Made by a program: the position numbers and the translations under genes | In this document: positions 32,729 through 36,273 of the stretch, piece after piece | Layout of the letters: each line of letters begins with the position of its first letter | Position numbering within the stretch: the first letter of the stretch is position 1 | Notes under the pieces: model-generated | Databases searched by the model: none | What the model saw: only the letters and a program-made list of their open reading frames with translations | Told to the model about the DNA's origin: nothing | DNA from: Flavobacteriales bacterium | GTDB lineage: Bacteria > Bacteroidota > Bacteroidia > Palsa-965 | DNA: 36,273 bases | Direction of reading: 5' to 3' | Assembly (NCBI GenBank): GCA_002737665.1 | Contig: NSIF01000017.1 | Span: 1 to 36,273 of the forward strand

Positions 32729-35380
32729 ATGGAGATTCCCAAAAATTTTGAGTTTTCAGCAGCCGAAAAACGTTGGTATGCATGGTGGACTGAAAAGGGT
32801 TTTTTTCGATCCGTTCCCGATGAGCGTGAGCCTTATACCATTGTAATCCCCCCCCCAAATGTTACCGGTGTCCTACATATGGGGCACATGTTAAACAATA
32901 CCATTCAGGATGTCCTTATTCGGCGTGCTCGCATGCTTGGTAAAAATGCTTGTTGGGTACCTGGTACCGACCATGCCTCTATTGCAACCGAGGCTAAAGT
33001 TGTTGCTTTTTTAAAAGATAAAGGGATCAATAAGAAAGATCTTACACGTGATGAGTTTTTGAAATATGCTTGGGAGTGGAAAGATAAATATGGTGGAATA
33101 ATACTTGAACAATTAAAAAACCTCGGTGCATCTTGCGATTGGGACCGCACGCGATTTACCATGGAGGAAGAGTTGAGCGAGTCCGTTATTGATGTGTTTA
33201 TTGACCTTTATAAAAAAGGACATATTTACCGCGGAACAAGGATGGTGAATTGGGATGTCTCTGCATTGACTGCTGTTTCTGATGAAGAGGTAATTATGAA
33301 GGAATCAGTTTCAAAGCTTTATTATCTGCGATATTTAATTGAAGGAACAAAAAATGAATACGTAACAATTGCTACAACTCGTCCTGAAACAATTCTTGGT
33401 GATACTGCTGTTTGTGTCCATCCAGATGATGAGCGTTATGCAAATTTGAAAGGGAAAAAAGTACTTGTTCCTCTGCTAAATAAAGCAATTAATATTATTT
33501 ACGACGAATACGTTGATAAAGAATTCGGAACAGGTGCATTAAAAGTAACTCCTGCTCATGATCGGAATGATTATGAATTAGGAAAAAAACATAAACTTGA
33601 ATCCATTGATATTTTTAATCCAGATGGAACAATCGCTCTTGCTGGAAAATTATATGTTGGCAAAGATCGTTTTGCTGTTCGTAAAGAAATTATAAAGGAT
33701 TTGGAGGAAGCTGGGCATCTTGTGAAAGTGGAAGAAATCAATAACAATGTTGGTTATTCTGAAAGAACTAAATCAGTGATTGAACCACGCTTATCCATGC
33801 AATGGTTTCTTTCGATGAAGGATATTTCTAAACCTGCTTTGGATAATGTATTGAATGGAAATGTAAAGTTGATTCCCGATAAGTTTCTTGGAACATATAA
33901 GCATTGGATGGAAAATGTACATGACTGGTGCATTTCGCGTCAATTGTGGTGGGGACAACAAATACCAGCGTGGTATGACAACAAAGGAAATTTTGTAGTT
34001 GCCAAAACAAAAAAAGAAGCTTTCGAACAATTCAAAATTAATAATTCAACAATAGAAATTGAAGAGATTCGTCAAGATGAAGATGTAGTTGATACTTGGT
34101 TTTCCTCTTGGTTATGGCCGATTTCTGTTTTTGATCCAACTTTTTTTGGTAAAGAAAAAGGAAGTCCGGGCAATGCTGATTTACAATATTATTATCCGAC
34201 GAACGATTTAGTTACAGGACCCGATATTTTATTTTTCTGGATTGCTCGAATGATCATTGCTGGATACGAATACAAAAACGAGAGGCCGTTTGAAAATGTT
34301 TACCTGACAGGAATTGTTCGCGATAAACAAGGACGGAAAATGTCAAAACAATTGGGTAATTCTCCAGACCCTTTAGAACTCATTCAAAAATACAGTGCGG
34401 ATGGTGTGCGTGTTGGAATGCTTTTATGCGCACCAGCTGGAAACGATTTGCCGTTTGACGATTTGATGTGTGAGCAAGGCAGAAATTTCTCAAATAAAAT
34501 TTGGAATGCATTTCGTTTGTTAAAAGGATTCAGTGTTGACAATTCAGTCGAGCAACCCGAATCGTCCAAGTTTGCCATTCAATGGTTCAATGCAAATTTC
34601 AATGAGCAGCTTGTCGTTATAAATGATTTGTTCTCCAAATTCCGTTTGTCAGAAGCTTTGATGGCAAGCTATAAATTAGTGTGGGACGATTTCTGTGCTT
34701 GGTATTTGGAAATGATTAAACCAGATTTTGTGAATGGTGTCGCAAAAAGTATTGATGAAAAAACATTTTTAGCAACAACAGAATTTTTCGAAAAGATTTT
34801 GAAAGTGTTGCATCCGTTCATGCCGTTCATTACTGAAGAATTGTATCATCATTTAGCAGAACGAGAGGAGCGCGATGCAATTATTATTGCCAAATGGCCC
34901 GTGGTAGCAATTGTAGATCAATCCATTTTAGAAAAGTTTTCGGTTTTTCAGGATATCGTAATTGGGGTTCGGGCAATTCGAAATTCAAAAAATATTTCTC
35001 CAAAGGAACCGCTTAATCTTTTTGTTAGAACAGAAAATAATTCAACAATTCAAAAAAGTGAAGGAGCAATTAAAAAACTGTGCAACGTTTCTCAACTTCA
35101 ATATACGAATCAAAAAGTTGAAAACGCATCTTCTTTTTTGGCTGGAGGATTAGAGTTTTATGTTCCTCTCCCTAATAATTTTGATTTGAAAGCAGAAAGA
35201 GAACGGTTGGAAAAGGAACTTGTATACAACCAGGGGTTTTTAATTTCTGTTCAAAAGAAATTAGCGAATGAAAAATTTGTTTCAAATGCAAAGCCGGAGT
35301 TAATTGAGTTAGAGCGTCGCAAGCAATTAGATGCCGAATCTGCTATTAAATCTATTGAGGAACAGCTATCAAATTTATAG
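32729..35380 (+). CDS. valS: Valyl-tRNA synthetase
   Basis: This class Ia synthetase charges tRNA-Val. The 883-aa product has PPPNVTG (41-47) and the HIGH-type motif HMGH (50-53). The editing (CP1) domain contains TTRPETILGDTAVCVHP, and the catalytic core has WCISRQLWWGQQIPAWY. KMSKQLGNS near 535 is the KMSKS loop. The C-terminal coiled-coil arm (ERERLEKELVYNQGFLISVQ ... IKSIEEQLSNL) is typical of ValRS. Start MEIPKNFEFSAAEKRWYAWW is conserved. A nine-cytosine run codes for the PPP at 41-43. No partner genes are nearby. Antisense ORFs inside it are shadows. Confidence 0.98.
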   Translation: MEIPKNFEFSAAEKRWYAWWTEKGFFRSVPDEREPYTIVIPPPNVTGVLHMGHMLNNTIQDVLIRRARMLGKNACWVPGTDHASIATEAKVVAFLKDKGINKKDLTRDEFLKYAWEWKDKYGGIILEQLKNLGASCDWDRTRFTMEEELSESVIDVFIDLYKKGHIYRGTRMVNWDVSALTAVSDEEVIMKESVSKLYYLRYLIEGTKNEYVTIATTRPETILGDTAVCVHPDDERYANLKGKKVLVPLLNKAINIIYDEYVDKEFGTGALKVTPAHDRNDYELGKKHKLESIDIFNPDGTIALAGKLYVGKDRFAVRKEIIKDLEEAGHLVKVEEINNNVGYSERTKSVIEPRLSMQWFLSMKDISKPALDNVLNGNVKLIPDKFLGTYKHWMENVHDWCISRQLWWGQQIPAWYDNKGNFVVAKTKKEAFEQFKINNSTIEIEEIRQDEDVVDTWFSSWLWPISVFDPTFFGKEKGSPGNADLQYYYPTNDLVTGPDILFFWIARMIIAGYEYKNERPFENVYLTGIVRDKQGRKMSKQLGNSPDPLELIQKYSADGVRVGMLLCAPAGNDLPFDDLMCEQGRNFSNKIWNAFRLLKGFSVDNSVEQPESSKFAIQWFNANFNEQLVVINDLFSKFRLSEALMASYKLVWDDFCAWYLEMIKPDFVNGVAKSIDEKTFLATTEFFEKILKVLHPFMPFITEELYHHLAEREERDAIIIAKWPVVAIVDQSILEKFSVFQDIVIGVRAIRNSKNISPKEPLNLFVRTENNSTIQKSEGAIKKLCNVSQLQYTNQKVENASSFLAGGLEFYVPLPNNFDLKAERERLEKELVYNQGFLISVQKKLANEKFVSNAKPELIELERRKQLDAESAIKSIEEQLSNL

Positions 35381-35404
35381 TTTTTTTGAATGGCGATTAT
35401 TGGC

Positions 35405-35638
35405 TTAACTAGAAATTAAATAGTTTTCCTTTTGTAAAGCTGTTATTTGATCCTCTGTTAATGTATTTCCTTCAATTTATAATGAGGAATGAAATGTTTT
35501 TTTTCTGTTTGTTTTCGAAGTTGAGGATATTGTTTAGTCAGGTAATTAGCATTCACCTATCCTAACTTTTCGGAAATTGAACTTATTGATTTTATTTTTT
35601 TTGTTAATGTCGTAAGGATACTTCATTGATACTATCAT
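35405..35638 (-). pseudogene. Decayed Fic-family protein, N-terminal fragment
   Basis: This gene is absent from the ORF track. Reading the minus strand in three frames gives, in order, MKYPYDI (ATG at 35626), KIKSISSISEKLG, then after a stop VNANYLTKQYPQLRKQ. A frame change gives TNRKKTFHSSL, a stop, then IEGNTLTEDQITALQ and a stop at 35405. Joined, these match the N-terminal region of Fic proteins, which have an LRK-NRIKTIHSSL-IEGNTLT-type segment. At least two frameshifts and two in-frame stops are present. The catalytic Fic motif (HPFxxGNGR) is missing because homology ends just before valS. The rest of the 347-bp gap (35639-35727) shows no gene. Confidence 0.8.
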
Positions 35639-35727
35639 TTCATACTATCAAAAGTGATCTATTTTCTGTGAAATGTTGAATTATTGTTGTTTTCTTAATC
35701 GTAGTTTAGTGAAAGCTAACCTGCGTG

Positions 35728-36273
35728 CTATGGGCTAGTTATTTTCTCATTTGTGCTGTCTTTGGCTACTGCTATTTTTATCTTTTTTATACCAAACCGC
35801 CAAAGGAATATAATAAATACAGTAAAAATAATTAATAATATTCCAGCAAACCCGGCATCCACTTTTGATAAATTACTAGAATACATTAAAAGAAAGTCAT
35901 AGGTGCCATGAAGACCCATTGGAACGAGTAAAGTAAGCATTAAATATTTTTGTTGATTATGGTCTTTATTGAATTTTGCTAAAGAAAGAAAATATCCCAT
36001 TGCCACTGCGAATAAACCATGTCCAGGCACAGCGAGAATTGCTCTCATAAATGCAATTCCTAGTCCGTGTTCAAAAACATACAAGATATTTTCTACTAAA
36101 GCGAATCCTAACGAAACAAAAACAGCATATATGATTCCATCGTAATGTTCATCGAAAAACTTGCTTTTCCAGATGATCCAATATAAAATAATAAACTTCG
36201 CGAACTCTTCAGGAATGGCAGCTACAAAAAAAGCATCGTAAAACGATTTAAATAGTGGAGATTGAAACGCAGT
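35728..36273 (-). CDS. PrsW-family intramembrane metalloprotease (partial, N-terminus off window)
   Basis: The ORF track gives only the last 118 residues, but the frame stays open to the window edge, giving 181 residues. The added part contains DAFFVAAIPEEFAKFIILYW and the FALVENILYVFEHG segment. The PrsW motifs are present in order: EExxK (EEFAK), FxxxENxxY (FALVENILY), PGHGLFAVAMGYF and GLHGTYDF. Several TM helices are visible (FIILYWIIW, GLFAVAMGYFLSL, YLMLTLLVPMGLHG, GILLIIFTVFIIFLW). PrsW-type proteases cleave membrane anti-sigma factors in Bacillus; the substrate here is unknown. The C-terminal tail is lysine-rich. No anti-sigma factor gene is in the window. Confidence 0.88.
   Translation of the reverse strand, partial: TAFQSPLFKSFYDAFFVAAIPEEFAKFIILYWIIWKSKFFDEHYDGIIYAVFVSLGFALVENILYVFEHGLGIAFMRAILAVPGHGLFAVAMGYFLSLAKFNKDHNQQKYLMLTLLVPMGLHGTYDFLLMYSSNLSKVDAGFAGILLIIFTVFIIFLWRFGIKKIKIAVAKDSTNEKITSP

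Noticed and set aside
32707-32760. Small ORF starting ATGGTCGAAGATAAG upstream of valS
   Set aside because: It overlaps the valS start in another frame and has no independent signal. The valS N-terminus at 32729 is conserved.

Overview
This window is AT-rich chromosomal DNA from a member of the Bacteroidota. The lineage call rests on several things. There are type IX secretion C-terminal sorting domains in two secreted proteins. Promoters match the Bacteroidota pattern (TTG near -33, TAnnTTTG near -7). Shine-Dalgarno sequences are almost absent. The gene order rpsU-xer-hpf-tRNAs-tuf-tRNA-Trp-secE-nusG-rplKAJL-rpoBC is also typical of the phylum. Order and genus cannot be fixed from the sequence alone. 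No mobile element, CRISPR array, prophage or rRNA is present.

Layout. (1) 1-1414, minus strand: the tail of a surface-polysaccharide locus, with a GT4 glycosyltransferase followed by a heptose-7-phosphate-type GHMP kinase cut by the window edge. (2) 1510-16764, plus strand: the translation/transcription core. It holds S21, a XerC/D-type recombinase and the hibernation factor HPF. Next come a promoter and boxA-like leader, four tRNAs (Thr-TGT, Tyr, Gly, Thr-GGT), EF-Tu, tRNA-Trp, SecE, NusG, L11, L1, L10, L7/L12, RpoB and RpoC, closed by a strong terminator. Inverted repeats sit in most of the spacers, and the best one (16 bp, perfect) lies between rplL and rpoB. (3) 16825-17194: a small DUF3467 protein with its own promoter. 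(4) 17284-25612, minus strand: a T9SS type-B secreted NIDO/PKD protein, a patatin/Omp85-like outer-membrane phospholipase, a BtuF-like helical-backbone metal receptor, a cystathionine beta-synthase-type enzyme and a LolC/E-like permease. (5) 25723-28583, plus strand: a secreted NamZ-type (DUF1343) peptidoglycan exo-muramidase, then a secreted cytochrome c/copper monooxygenase-like protein. (6) 28645-32596, minus strand: a PAP2 phosphatase, a class I aminotransferase and four DUF1573 paralogues. (7) 32679-35380, plus strand: valyl-tRNA synthetase. (8) 35405-36273, minus strand: a decayed Fic-family gene fragment absent from the ORF track, and a PrsW-like membrane protease whose 5' part runs off the window and is also under-called in the ORF track.

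Functionally, region 2 is one coordinated growth-rate unit: ribosomal proteins, translation factor, tRNAs, NusG and RNA polymerase, with HPF for ribosome shutdown. The flanking regions are largely cell-envelope and secreted functions. No clear new multi-gene system is visible. The observations most worth checking are the RNA-level control elements of the tuf-rpoBC unit, the DUF1573 cluster, the cytochrome-copper oxygenase fusion, a palindromic intergenic element near 24.3 kb and the Fic pseudogene.
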